NCBI RefSeq assembly: GCF_000699445.3
Contig: NC_067198.1
Coordinates: 45,380,691 to 45,444,690, forward strand
Direction of reading: 5' to 3'
From: Schistosoma haematobium
Taxonomy: Eukaryota; Platyhelminthes; Trematoda; Strigeidida; Schistosomatidae
DNA length: 64,000 nt
The notes beneath the pieces were generated by a model, which was not told the origin of the DNA, made no database searches, and saw only the letters and a list, made by a program, of their open reading frames with translations. Of the stretch, positions 12,126 through 22,675 are shown in pieces. The stretch's first letter is position 1. The number at the start of each line of letters is the position of its first letter. The position numbers were made by a program, and so were the translations under genes.

Positions 12126-12639
12126 GTCGTCGACTCCATCTTCTTGATAACAACTAATTTTCACTACTGTGATTTTTCGATGGATGTCTACTCTCTACTT
12201 TACAAAAATGCTATTTGACTCTACTCCATAAATCAATATGATGTAAAACCTTTTCTTCGTAACATAATCAAGAAAAAGTTCCAGGGTTAACTGGCTTTTA
12301 TACAAATTTAGAAACTTTAAAGGATATCCGTTTAGTGTTAATGCTTGGGATATTAGTTTTATATCCACTTTAATCGTATATTCGTTGAAGATTCGTTAAA
12401 CTCTGTTGAAGATCCACCTTACCACGCCTCACTACAGAGAACAGAAACTCTGAAAGTTGCCATAATTCAAATATCACATTTTGCATACCTGCTGACATAC
12501 ACATATAAATACACGATGTTTTACGTAGACTCACCTTGACCGAAATGACACGAGTGATATGGTCAAACGCATTTTGTTTGCAATAAATATTCTGCTTTGT
12601 TCCTCTGCACTACATAAACGTAAGTTGATTTCACTTGGT

Positions 12640-12715
12640 TATTTACGGAAGAAGTGATTTAGACTGAGGAACGAAACTCAATTTTCTACTCGCTGGGATT
12701 TCGCAAATATATTAC
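12640..12715 (+). repeat. Degenerate Penelope-type hammerhead hairpin
   Basis: This is homologous to 56393-56480. GGTTATTTACGGAAGAAGTGA corresponds to GGTTATTTATTTTCTGAAGA there. It is followed by GAACGAAACTC and by CTACTCGCTGGGAT, which matches CTACTCACTGGGAT. The core (GGAAGAA) and stem II are damaged. Its position between the two Penelope arms links this hairpin type to Penelope-like elements. Confidence 0.5.
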
Positions 12716-12719
12716 TTTA

Positions 12720-13735
12720 TTATCATGTGGAAGCCTAATATTTGATCAGTTTACGTAAGTTTTCTATAAACTAGTCGTCTTATGGTTCCGTCATCTCTTT
12801 GACTCAAAAGTATGTCTAGAAAAGGAAACTGGTTGCTAATTACCTCACAAGTTAGTACACTATCGTTTTGTATGTTAAGTTTATCTAATAACGAAGTTGT
12901 TATGATCTTGGTCTACAGGCTGGCCGTGTAGTTGGATGTGCAGGGGAATCTGTCTTTGATTCTTTAGACTACTTAACATAACCTTGAGACCGCAAATGCG
13001 TGAATCCGACTTCTGAATGATTGGTCTTGTAGACGGAGAACTATCCCATTCGCTAACTAACGGTGCGCTACGCGGACACCGAATGGTTGGGAAGAAAAAA
13101 TGACTGTAGTAAAACCTTTTAATCGGAACTTAATTTTAATTCAAAAGAGTACAAGACTAAATATATGAATGATTGGACTAAAATGCACAGCAAATGAGGA
13201 TATACAATGTAAGGTATTTAGGGTACCAAGACAGGATACGAAATTCGTGTTCAAATTACGATAAATTTCAAATAGAAGATATGATAATAATTTACAGACT
13301 AAACGAAAGCTTTTGATTAGGGGAAAAAGAAAGTCACATAAACCAAATGTCAGTAATGACAGATTGAGAATTAAGCGTACTAATGTCCCAAAAATTAGCT
13401 TTCTTAGTTTTTCATTTGTTTTTATCTTCATGACAGAAGTCACATCGAAGTCCCTATCACATAAAACCAGGATATTACGCATGTGCCACCTACACAGTGA
13501 CCGCACTGAGTTTACTCGTCATATTTCCAACATGTGACATATAAACATCAATTAAGAAAGTTTCTGCAATGTTAACCATACCTACATCAAACACTTGTCG
13601 AAAGCGTTCACTCTCAATTATGAACCGAACTTAGTCAGCACATAATAAAAGTGATTCTCTAAATTGTGTTGGCCAAGTAGGAAACATACTACATAAGCAA
13701 TCAAAAAAGAATACCAACAGTTTTCACTAAAGGCA
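12720..13735. other. No feature recognised
   Basis: Intronic DNA of TBC1D22 with no supported exon. Short open frames occur on both strands near 13141-13537, but none has a recognisable motif or convincing splice sites. Confidence 0.45.
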
Positions 13736-13739
13736 TATT

Positions 13740-14290
13740 AGTGAATCCTGACCCTGCTACCTTGACCTGGTGGTCGAGATTGCCGATCGGAATGAACCAA
13801 TCGAGATATATTGGCTGGAACAATCGTTTCTCAAGGTCCTACAATAACAGAAAGGTCCGCTGAAGAGCGGTAAGAATAAAAACAAAAAACCCAAGGTCCG
13901 AAGGCGAAATCTTATTGCTAACTGTACAGAGGTGTGACGGCAGTAAGATTTTTCCTTCAGACAACCAGCATGACAGCGATGTTACCTTCCCACAAAAGAA
14001 GGGTGGGTTAGAAAAAGTCCATCTTAAGAATTCACACCTTGCCTTAATCCACGGATTTCCGTCTCCGGTGATAAGGTCTCGACAAGTAGGAAGCTGGCAG
14101 GAAAATTACCCACGAAAAGGTCGTGTGTGACTGGCCTCAAGCAGTTGTCCCGTGGGCAATGCGGTCACGCTCCCAGATCACTAAGACCGCCTCTAACCCA
14201 ATGTCCTTTTCAGATGCCTCTAGAAGAAACATTCCATGGTGTGGGCAACCGGAGAGTGATAACCACCCTCATAGCTCTAACAGCACTCAT
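13740..14290. other. GC-richer unclassified segment, possible retroelement 5' UTR
   Basis: Base composition changes from the AT-rich surroundings to a more balanced sequence rich in GGTGG, CCGG and GGTCC words. No frame carries a motif that I know. The texture is like the 5' leaders of non-LTR elements, but I have no second copy in the window to prove it is a repeat. Confidence 0.35.
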
Positions 14291-14329
14291 ATTAGTAAAT
14301 AAAGATCAATAAGTTCAAACGTATCTTTT

Positions 14330-14530
14330 AACAAAAACTTATATAATGTGTTGTGCAATAGGTTTGGCAGTTTTGTCAACTATTTTACGAGTTTATGTGT
14401 AGGTGAACTGCATATAGATAATATTGATTTTTAGAAACTACTCGATTTGTGAACTTTAGGTAATCCGTACAAATTTGAGAGTTTAGATTCCATAAGATTT
14501 AGAATATTAAGTTCCTCTTTGTTAATAATA
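14330..14530 (-). mobile_element. Penelope-like reverse transcriptase fragment
   Basis: The minus strand encodes KEELNILNLMESKLSNLYGL then PKVHK, and after a break SSPTHKLVK. The same blocks occur in the element at 61.0 kb (NLYGLPRIHK, GSPTHELAKWLVKLL). Stops interrupt it. It lies between the two 426-base arms. Confidence 0.7.
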
Positions 14531-14625
14531 TTTATTATCAGAATGAGTTTTGTGGAGATTTTAGTAAATTTCACAGGTTGAAATCATGAGTCAGTTGAAG
14601 CTAGACCACCATGGAAAACCTGGAA

Positions 14626-14671
14626 GCACTGGACGGCCGTTTCGTCCTAGTATGGGACTCCTCAGCAGTGC
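14626..14671 (-). ncRNA. Hammerhead ribozyme with complete core
   Basis: Read on the minus strand: stem I GCACTG pairs with CAGTGC (6 bp). The core is CTGAGGA. Stem II is GTCC-CATACTA-GGAC, followed by GAAA. Stem III ACGGCCGU is a self-complementary octamer, so either 2 bp with a GGCC loop or a dimer interface. The cleavage triplet GTC falls between 14632 and 14631. Every invariant core position of the hammerhead family is present. It is probably self-cleaving, most likely as a dimer given the tiny stem III, as is known for schistosome SINE ribozymes. Confidence 0.85.
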
Positions 14672-14832
14672 GCATCCACGAACCCGCCCCCTGCGGGATT
14701 CGAACCCAGGACCTACTGGCTTCGCGCGCGAGCACTTAACCACTAGACCACTGAGCCGGCATCCAACGGTGTTAATGTCTAACTTCAACCAATCCACGAA
14801 GTTGCGCCATCGAACACCAATGTCTTCAGTGA

Positions 14833-14878
14833 GCACTGTTGAGGAGTCCCACAATAGGACGAAACGGCCGTCCAGTGC
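14833..14878 (+). ncRNA. Hammerhead ribozyme, core mutated (C3 to U)
   Basis: GCACTG/CAGTGC stem I, stem II GTCC/GGAC, GAAA, the ACGGCCGU stem III and the GTC site are all kept. The core reads TTGAGGA instead of CTGAGGA. C3 normally pairs with G8 in the active fold, so activity should be strongly reduced. Confidence 0.8.
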
Positions 14879-15272
14879 TTCCAGGTTTTCAATGGTGGTC
14901 TAGCTTCAACTGACTCATGATTTCAACCTGTGAAATAATATTTATGTTAAGGAGTTTTTCACTAGATTGCAGTTTACTCTAGTTTACAATTTCCTAACAT
15001 CACGACCGGGGACTACGATAAACTGCCTTTCATTACAATAATGGATAAAATATCTTTCTTATAGTCACATTTGTTCACAACAACACCTAAACCTTTATCG
15101 GACCTGCAAACACGATATTTAATCTACTCTGGAGGTATTTTTTTATGGCATTAAAACATTTAGCCATTAGGATATTTTTATCTTTTTTGACGAGCATGAA
15201 ATTGAAGAGCAATATCAACCAATTTCACATTCAGATAACCATAAATGGTTGACAGAGTAGCAAAACCATACT

Positions 15273-15698
15273 CATCGATTGCATAACACAATCAAAACAG
15301 GTCATATAACTTGCCTTGAAACAGCTTCCAACTCATAGTTTAGGATTTGCCAAGTACGCATTCTTCAGTTTGTAGAATGCCTCGGTCATTAGAAAACTCA
15401 AACTTCCTTTATGTGTCCAGAAGCAGTTTGTTTTAACCTTGAATCTGTCCTGATAATCGTTAACTCGTTGTAGGGTTTAGGATAATGTGACAATCTCCTA
15501 TTCTTCCCACAGTACATTGATTTTTCTCTCCTTTATTTCCAATTATCGCTGTATATTTATTGAACCTTTATTTAATTGACTTTTATTGGTTTTCTTTTGA
15601 AATGCCGTGACGAGTATGTGTGACTAGATTGTTCGAAATATGTAACGTAAATATATCGCTTTCCTTAGTCTAACTATGTCTTCTCAATACACTGTCGA
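15273..15698. repeat. Right arm of 426-bp inverted repeat (Penelope-like 3' end)
   Basis: Plus-strand counterpart of 11531-11956. Arm edges are CATCGATTGCATAACACA at the inner side and ACACTGTCGA at the outer side. No mismatch was seen in the parts compared. The two arms put Penelope 3' ends at both outer borders of a 4.2-kb composite. Confidence 0.85.
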
Positions 15699-16107
15699 AA
15701 ATAGCAACTGATTAGACTAAAGAAGAGGATATCTTTAAAATTACCATTTTGTGGCGTCATTGGTAGGGGTTATGTAACAGTATGGGTGTTACATAGGAAT
15801 TTCACCTACATAGGAACATATTTAACACCCTTCACAAGTTTACGAAAGAGATCCCAATAATATGTGCGTACAACGCAGATCACCTTTAAAGACTATAAAA
15901 GCTACTTGAATTCACAATAACTCAGATGAATAGCTACTGTAAAATCAACTGTTTACTTTATTCTAATATAAGTTGACAGGTGATTTAACCACGGTGAATG
16001 AAAGAATAAATGGCCTTAGAGCTGATATACAGTTCTTTTTTCTTGAATTATCTCAAAAAAACTCAAAAGGAATGTGGGTGAGTAGAAATACTATTAATAA
16101 ACCATAG

Positions 16108-16636
16108 GCTATCAGTCAGTCAGTCAGTAACAACGTAGAACTTCGTACGTACGTACATCAGTTCGAGTTGCCACACCACATTAGTACAGAGATGCAGTGG
16201 TCGATTCAAATACCGTAGTGGTAGAGGTAGCAAGAGTATAAGCAGTAATCGGGAAGATTAGGGTTTGGAGATGTTATTTAAAGAGTATAATCCAGTGAAA
16301 CAAATTTGGAAAGAGGAAAAAAGGGACATGAAGAATTCAGAAGATTAGAATTTGGGAGAACACAAAGAGTGGATGCACCTGCGCCATTGAAAACGATTTT
16401 GAGCCATGTCATTCAGGGTCTCTAACCATCGGTTGCTATCATCTCGTGGTCCCCAACCAGGTAGTCTACACCTACCAACATGACTCAGTCCACTTGTCAG
16501 TGACTTCATGGATTTGTGCCATGTTTTGGTTTGGCCGCCCCTACCTTTCTTCCAACCTACTCCTATACCACTGAACATAGCACGTCGAGGCAGTCGGTGG
16601 TTGGGCATACGTAACACGTGTCCCAGCCATTATAGG
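16108..16636 (-). mobile_element. RTE element family E, 5'-truncated copy 1
   Basis: On the minus strand the last 90 codons of RT are open (16345-16617), with MLRMPNHRLPRRAMFSGIGV and KTWHKSMKSLTSGLSHVGRC. They are followed by a 3' UTR that includes a CGTACGTACGTA run and a (CTGA)4 tail at 16108-16124. The coding part is the same as that of copies at 22676 and 39246, so the three insertions are recent relatives. The 5' truncation lies at about 16636. Confidence 0.85.
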
Positions 16637-17039
16637 GTCTCTAACTGAAGTAACAACTGTGGGAATATAATACTGTTTATGCTGTTTATGACTGATTCAT
16701 TAAAAATCTAACCGGATAAAAACGAAAGAATATTAAAGTAGAAGACCAACAAAACCATTTTGAACTATTTTCCTCAAACGATGTTTTCGAAATCTACATC
16801 ACTGAAAACTAATGATAAATAAATGACAGCACAAGTGAATAACTGGATAAATCCGAAGGTATGAAACCAACCTCGTGAAAGTTAACACGATGAAAAGATT
16901 GATTCAAGCAGCATATCTATGATGATATTAAATAAAGTGTATGTTATATGCTTTGCACCTTCCAAGTGCAAAATACTTTTACAAGGCTGGTAGGATTATG
17001 GACGTGCACTCACTCTGGGTAGTGAGCAGATAGTGCTGG

Positions 17040-17580
17040 TAGTGACGTGAGTGATGAGATCAATTCACGTATAATGAAAGTCAGAGCGGTTTATTCTAAT
17101 CTGTGGAATCTTTCGCGCCATCGTGACGTTAGTCTGGCTGTAAAAAGTTGAATCTACAACGCGTTGGTAGGAGCAGTTCTGCTCTATGCTTGTGAAACCT
17201 GGCCTCGCCGAGTTGAGGATGTTAGACGACTCTCTATGTTTGATCATCGTTGTCTCCGAAAGACTGCTGACATCCAGTGACAACACCATGTTAGTAATGC
17301 AGAGGTTCAGCATCGTGTGTTCGGACACAGAGACGACAGTTCAATTAGTGTCACTATCTTGAAACATTGACTTCAGTATCTTGGACATGTCCTACGAATG
17401 TCGTCCCAGAGAATTCCTCGTCGTGCATCATTTTCCGACGCTGGGACTGGTTGGAAAAAGCAGAGAGGTGGTCAGTGTATGACATGGTGTCGTGGTATGA
17501 AAGAAAGCTGCACAGGACTGGCTACTGTTGGTCCTTCTCGACTCCCTGGTTTTGGTTCTAGAGATGCTGCAACAAGCAAG
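17040..17580 (+). mobile_element. RTE fragment (C-terminal RT region)
   Basis: Translation with a few stops gives LLYACETWPRRVEDVRRLSM, FDHRCLRK, HHVSNAEVQHRVFGHRDD and LGHVLRMSSQRIPRRASFSD. It belongs to the E/F superfamily but is a distinct subfamily, the same as the minus-strand fragment at 58216. It stops before the usual tail and runs into repeat R. Confidence 0.75.
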
Positions 17581-17589
17581 TTATCCCTA

Positions 17590-18010
17590 ATTCTCATCTT
17601 ATTTATTTATTATTTATTTAAACACATAGATATTGGTACGAGGAGGCACCAAATACATACGCGCCAAAAAAATCTCATTTGATTTGTGTGAGGGCTGTGA
17701 TAGTGCCCGGGTGCCCAAACCGAAGCAGGTGGTCTTCTTAAAGGGCCACACCCGGAGCCTTCGACCTGAAGGTCTGATCCACAAGGCAGTGGAGCATTGT
17801 AAGGAGATGCAGTCCCATGGTAGCCGGTGACCAACGATTGGTTCACACGCCATTTGTTCTTTCAGGATACTGGAGCCCATGTGCACCATTGGTTTGGAAT
17901 CTGTTTAAAGCTCCGGACAGTCTCGTCTACAGGGGACGTTTTTCCGTTTGGGTAGTGAAACTACCCAGTCTCCCAAATTCACTTTTATTACGAGATAACT
18001 TTTAGCTAGG
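17590..18010 (-). repeat. Interspersed repeat R
   Basis: A copy of the repeat at 54130 and 58800. It starts with an ATTTATTTATTATTTATTT run, which on the minus strand is an AAAT tail, then GAGGCACCAAATACATACGC and GTGTGAGGGCTGTGATAGTG. It continues through GGTGACCAACGATTGGTTC and AGGATACTGGAGCCCATG to about 18000. Product unknown. The AAAT tail suggests the 3' end of a retroposed RNA read from the minus strand. Confidence 0.7.
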
Positions 18011-18499
18011 TTTTTAACCTAAAAGCTCAAACCACAAGGTTATGGAACAAATCAAAGATACACGTTCCTTGGACAGGTGGTGGTCATAGTAAATTCATGT
18101 AGCGTTTGTTTCTTCAGGAGCCTAAATCTAATTGGTTAGGAATTATGTTTTTCAAACCCTCTTGCACATACAGCAGTCCAGTTTAACGGTTAAATGTTTT
18201 TTCACACTTTTAATTTAGTGAGAATATAATCAATCCGTCAAAGAAATTAGTAAAACCAATGTCCTGAAATAGTAAATTTATGGGACAATTCAGAGAGAAA
18301 GAAACGAATCTCCCAACTTCTCTACGCAAATGCTCATGGTAACTAATGTATTGTCAACGTGAAAAGTGAGAGATTTTCATATTCTCAGCAGTCTGTGTCA
18401 ACTATTTTGATGTTTATAAAAGGTCGAAAATGTTTTCTTTGTTACAAGGCTTCGAAGTTAACACAAAGCTTTACAAAGAACTAAAGCAAGGTCACATAC

Positions 18500-18686
18500 C
18501 TAAATCTGTTATACTTGAGTTGATACACGTATTGAAACGTTGGGTTCGACCTTGATCTAACAGCTTTCGATGGGCAACAGGAAAATCATCAGGACTTGCT
18601 CTCAATCTCACACCCATACCAGGAGCATGTTTCGGGGATTTGTCATATGGGAGTATGAGTGAATTTTTAATATCAAGAGATTCAAT
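18500..18686 (-). CDS. TBC1D22: TBC1D22 homologue, exon just before the TBC domain
   Basis: A 187-base exon: acceptor TTTTCAG before 18686, donor GTATGT at 18499. It encodes IESLDIKNSLILPYDKSPKH at its start and ends ...FNTCINSSITDL. The last base plus the first two of the next exon make the Val of TDLV, matching the TDL..LRKLSWSG junction in animal TBC1D22. The upstream part is low-conservation linker, as in the family. It starts in phase 0 whereas the exon at 25137 ends in phase 1, so at least one exon between them has not been found. Confidence 0.75.
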
Positions 18687-18949
18687 CTGAAAACAATGGA
18701 AAGAATAAATTGATAAAGTATGTAAGATATTACGGACAAAGATAACAGTTTTAAGTGGATGTCAGACGCTGACAATTACATATTACCCATATATATTTGG
18801 GCGAAATTACTGTAAGAGTAAAATAGTCCTCATAAACATACCATGCCAAACAGAAGAATACCTCGCCTTGAGGCTAGACGCAGTGCAGAACAAATCTAAT
18901 GCACACGTTCACCAAATGAATAAAAACTGTCAAATTCTGTAATGACTTA

Positions 18950-18995
18950 TTTATTTAAACACAAACATTATTACAAAGAGGCATCAATAGAAAAC
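18950..18995 (-). repeat. Tail-end fragment of repeat R
   Basis: TTATTTATTTAAACACAAAC followed by ATTACAAAGAGGCATCAA matches the outer end of the R copy at 17.6 kb. Only this end is present, as expected for a severely 5'-truncated retroposed copy. Confidence 0.5.
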
Positions 18996-18999
18996 TACG

Positions 19000-19535
19000 G
19001 TGAAACAATCTGCAGTTTTTATTATCAACCAGCTGGTACACTAACATGGTTCTGAGTTTTTGGATCTTAAACCCCAACCAAGGGGTGATGATGGACCGAT
19101 AGTTTTCAATACAACTATGCATCATTCCACAGAGTCATATAACAAATTTAGTCCCTCTCAATTTTCTACCCAGGACCATAGTCGACGAACGATACTTGAC
19201 AGAAAATCAACTGAAACATGCATTAAACATGATCAAACCACCAAAGACTATATATTCAGTATGTATAAATACTGGATATGAACAATCTTTAGGATACAAC
19301 TTTACTGAACACAGACGCTGAATGTTCCCAATTCATAAAATCAGGTTTTGCAACAAAGAACCAGTTATTTGCACCAGTACATAGTGAACTTGACTTCTTA
19401 CACCTGCAATAGCTCCGCGACAACGCGGGAGGTGTTCGCAGGAAGCATCAAAATGTGGCTTTCGCGACTCGGCAAAACATCAAAAAGTAGCAGGCTTGGT
19501 GGACAAAAGAATAAATATTTATATCAATTTAATAG
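19000..19535. other. No feature assigned
   Basis: Intronic DNA of TBC1D22. A minus-strand segment near 19400-19500 has an open frame ending in a GCAG-GTGTAAG donor-like site, but without a recognisable product. It is a possible but unproven location for the missing TBC1D22 exon. Confidence 0.35.
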
Positions 19536-19539
19536 ACCA

Positions 19540-19815
19540 CCATGGAAAACCTGGAAGCAATAGACGGTCGTTCCGTCCTAGCATGGGACTCCTTAGAAGT
19601 GCGCATCCACGATCCCACTAGACATTAACACCATTGGATGCCAGCTTAGTGGTCTACAGGCTAAGCGTTCGAGCGCGAGACCGATAGGTCTTAAGTTCGA
19701 ATCCCGCGACCAGGATCGTGGATGCGCGCCGCTGAGGGGTTTAATACTAGGACGAAACGGCCGTCCAGTGCTTCTATGTTTTCCATGGTGGTCTAGCTTC
19801 AATCGACTCATGAAT
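19540..19815. repeat. Palindromic hammerhead SINE family 2
   Basis: The plus-strand SINE (about 19632-19815) has an A-box-like TTAGTGGTCTACAGG, B box AGTTCGAATCC and hammerhead at 19724-19772 with core CTGAGGG and an altered stem II. A shorter minus-strand ribozyme half at 19543-19612 faces away from it; its GAAA is GGAA. Orientation is opposite to the copy at 14.6 kb, but the head-to-head layout is the same. Neither ribozyme looks active. Confidence 0.75.
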
Positions 19816-20411
19816 GCAACTATTAAATTATTATAATATCCACGAAACCCCTTTCTGAATACATTTATATATTTGTGACATAATAGTGCTTTGAAAATTC
19901 CAATGTTCTACAAAACAACCCTAATTAATGAATTACTATTTCACTACAAACCTATCTATAGACTGATTCAATTTAGTTTTCAGTATAATCGGGCGTACTT
20001 AGAGGTTTCTAGGTAAATTAGGACCAAATTCATGGTTTACATCTTAAGCATAATTAAATGCAACAGAACCAAGATTACTGTTTTCGCTTTAATTGGATTT
20101 ATTTCAATTGAAGTAATCGCCAAGAGCATCATTCTTTCTAAAGTAATTTACCATCTGTACTATTTGAGTACGGGAACAAAAACGGCAGTGGCATTTTTTT
20201 TCCTCGTTTAGTATATCTTTTAGTATTATTTGTGTCCAAAGGTGTTAAGAACTTTTTGGCATCTATTTAAGTCGGAGTTTTGTTTTCAGTTACAGTAACA
20301 TATAAACCTCAGCTTTTTGAGTTTATCGTCTATCACCTTTAAAGCCTTTGGAGACACGTATCTTAGAGATCAGTTTTTTGTTGTTCTCTCTGAGATCACT
20401 AACCAATTTTA

Positions 20412-20878
20412 TGATGCACGTAAAACATCGTTGTGGTAGACATGCATGCTTTTTCCCGGTCGATGATGGAATGTAATGTGACAACTGCAGCAAGTGGTGT
20501 CAAAACATGTGCACCGGACTCACATCGGCTGCATATAAAAGGTGCTACAAACCACTATCACGTTGGCTGTGCAAAGCATGCTGCTCTACAAAGTCTATCC
20601 TGATTCTTCAAGCGATTGAGCTGCCGAACATAATTAGAAAGATACTCCCAGATAAACAGCCGGCAGCACATCAGCAGATTTCAGTTTTTGAGAAAGTAGC
20701 AAGCGTCATCACGAGTCCAGCTTTGGATGAGACTGCCAAAGTGAACCCCAATAGCGTAGCGGACAACAAACAGACAGATGTAGGCATGGTTACGAGAAAA
20801 AGGAAAAAGCGCGCTGAGAAGAAACATTTTATAGGTAGCACTAAGGTAGGTGAATCTACGGTTTCAGTTCCGGATTAA
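20412..20878 (+). pseudogene. ORF1 of CR1-like element D, zinc-finger protein
   Basis: Reads MMHVKHRCGRHACFFPVDDG, a stop, then CDNCSKWCQNMCTGLTSAAY and WLCKACC. The cysteine spacing (C...C-x2-C-x4-C/H...C...WLC-x2-C) is PHD-like and matches ORF1 of element C on the other strand (41132 downward). Known CR1-type ORF1 products carry similar fingers and bind nucleic acid. A lysine-rich region follows (TRKRKKRAEKKH). The TAA before CDNC shows the copy is dead. Confidence 0.65.
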
Positions 20879-22675
20879 CATGTCAACGCAAAACAGGCTC
20901 AGGGAGGAGCGAAGCCTGAGCGTGTGGTCAAGAGACATAAGGTCAATGATTGGCCACACAGTTACACCCAGAAAAAGAAAAGTAAGGAAATAGAGTGAGA
21001 CCTTCGCGCCTGACGCCAAACCGGACTGCAAAGATGATAAGATTTTAGGAAACAGCTTAAGACGGACCTCATTGACAGGTCAGTCATTTTTCATAAGTAA
21101 AGAGAATCTTCTCGTTTCTCTTGGACATATTCTTCATACACACACGGTTATGATGTCGATCAAATGACTTTCCTCCCACATTTAAGAAGTGATCATGCAG
21201 TCATATTATTCAAGTTCATGGCTGAGATGGCCTGTCAAACAGTTGCGCCGGCTCGTCCTAACGTATGGAAGGCAGACATGAAGGCGATCAACTCTACAGC
21301 CTCGGCTGAAAACTAAATAATTGACTCAGGGGCATCAATAGAAGAGGTAAGGAGTCATTTCCAGCAGTTCTACAATCAAGTAACTCAACCTTTAATACCC
21401 TAGACAGTCCCAAAAAAGAAGCACAGCCATCCCCAGATAGATCAGGATATTCGACGTTTACTACGACAAAAGAAATGTTGGGACATAACCATCAGCCTTG
21501 GCATAGCAAGTACGATGGAACGTTACAGGTCGGTAAGAAATAAGTGTATAATTACAATCTGGGAAGCTCAGCAAAAATCCGGGATGTAGTTGGCATAATC
21601 TGTAATCAAGCAGCCTAAGAGACTATTCTCGTACATAAATCACAGAGCAAGGACGCAGCATTGGATTCCCAACCAAGCCACGGAAGGAAGTGGATCTTGA
21701 ATGATAGAGGATGATCAGGAAAGAGCAGAGGCTATGGCAGACAATTTCGGGACAGTTTTCAGTCACGAAGAACTAGACCCAAGTACAAAGTCATCTGCTT
21801 ACTTTAGACTTCGATCGAGACGATGTACTTAAGGTCCTTAGCGCTTTAGACATAGAAAAGTCAACAGGCCTGGGTGAACTACACCCTAAAACCTTGAGAC
21901 TAATTGCACAATATATTGCTGCCCCATTGACTATGATATTGATTGTCAATTGGCCAAGGTGAGTTACCTGCGGACTCGAAGGATGCGATCGTCACTCCAA
22001 AATATAAAACAGGGTCAAGACAACTTCCATCAAACCAAAGACCTACCAGTCTCACCAGTGTCGTGGTTAAAACACTGGAAAGAATAGTCAAAAAGACCAT
22101 AATGACATTCGTGGAAACCAACAGCTTGTTGAACATAGAACATGGCTTCAGAAAAAATTTATCTTACAAAACGAATCTCTTAGTAGTAAGAGAGAAATGG
22201 ATAAAAGTTCTAGATAATGAAAACCAGCGGATGTTTTCTATATAAACTTCAGCAAAGCATTTGATAAGGTGCCAACAAATAGACTACTCTTGAAGCTGGA
22301 AAATCTAGGTACCGTCAGACCTCTCCTAAAACGGCTTAAAAATTTCCTGGAATAAATTCCAAGTACTCCTTCTGGAAAACAGTACTTAGCGAAGCAACAC
22401 AAGGCTCTATCCTAGATCCTTTACTTTTCATACTGTATGTAAATTAACTCCCAAGTATGACTTAGTCCCCAGTGTTACTATACGCTGATAATGTAGGAAT
22501 CTAACGAGAAGTAGCAGGAGACACAGGTGCATATGATCTTCAGGCGGACTTAGATATTCTAAAAAGTGGATCTGCAAGTGTGTCTGCAAGCATGTTAGGG
22601 ATACAAAGGTAAATAGGTACAGCATAGGGGAAGTGCCTGTACCCGTCGTGCGGTCTCACAAGAATCTTGGAGTCA

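Larger units (their letters stand above)
14583..14930. repeat. Palindromic hammerhead SINE family 2, best-preserved copy
   Basis: Terminal inverted repeats of about 90 bases (14583-14672 and 14833-14925) each contain a hammerhead ribozyme, followed outward by TTCCAGGTTTTC-ATGGTGGTCT and CAACTGACTCATGATTTC. The middle holds a minus-strand tRNA-like promoter: an A-box-like CTAGTGGTTAAGTG and a perfect B box GGTTCGAATCC. The structure is therefore a full tRNA-hammerhead SINE on the minus strand, plus a ribozyme-only half copy facing away from it on the plus strand. It lies in a TBC1D22 intron. Confidence 0.85.

Noticed and set aside
13141..13537. Overlapping open frames on both strands
   Set aside because: Lysine/leucine-rich low-complexity translations without motifs, and no splice sites that fit TBC1D22 phases.
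14595..14900. Open frames across the palindromic SINE
   Set aside because: They read through ribozyme and tRNA-like sequence, whose structure explains the conservation.
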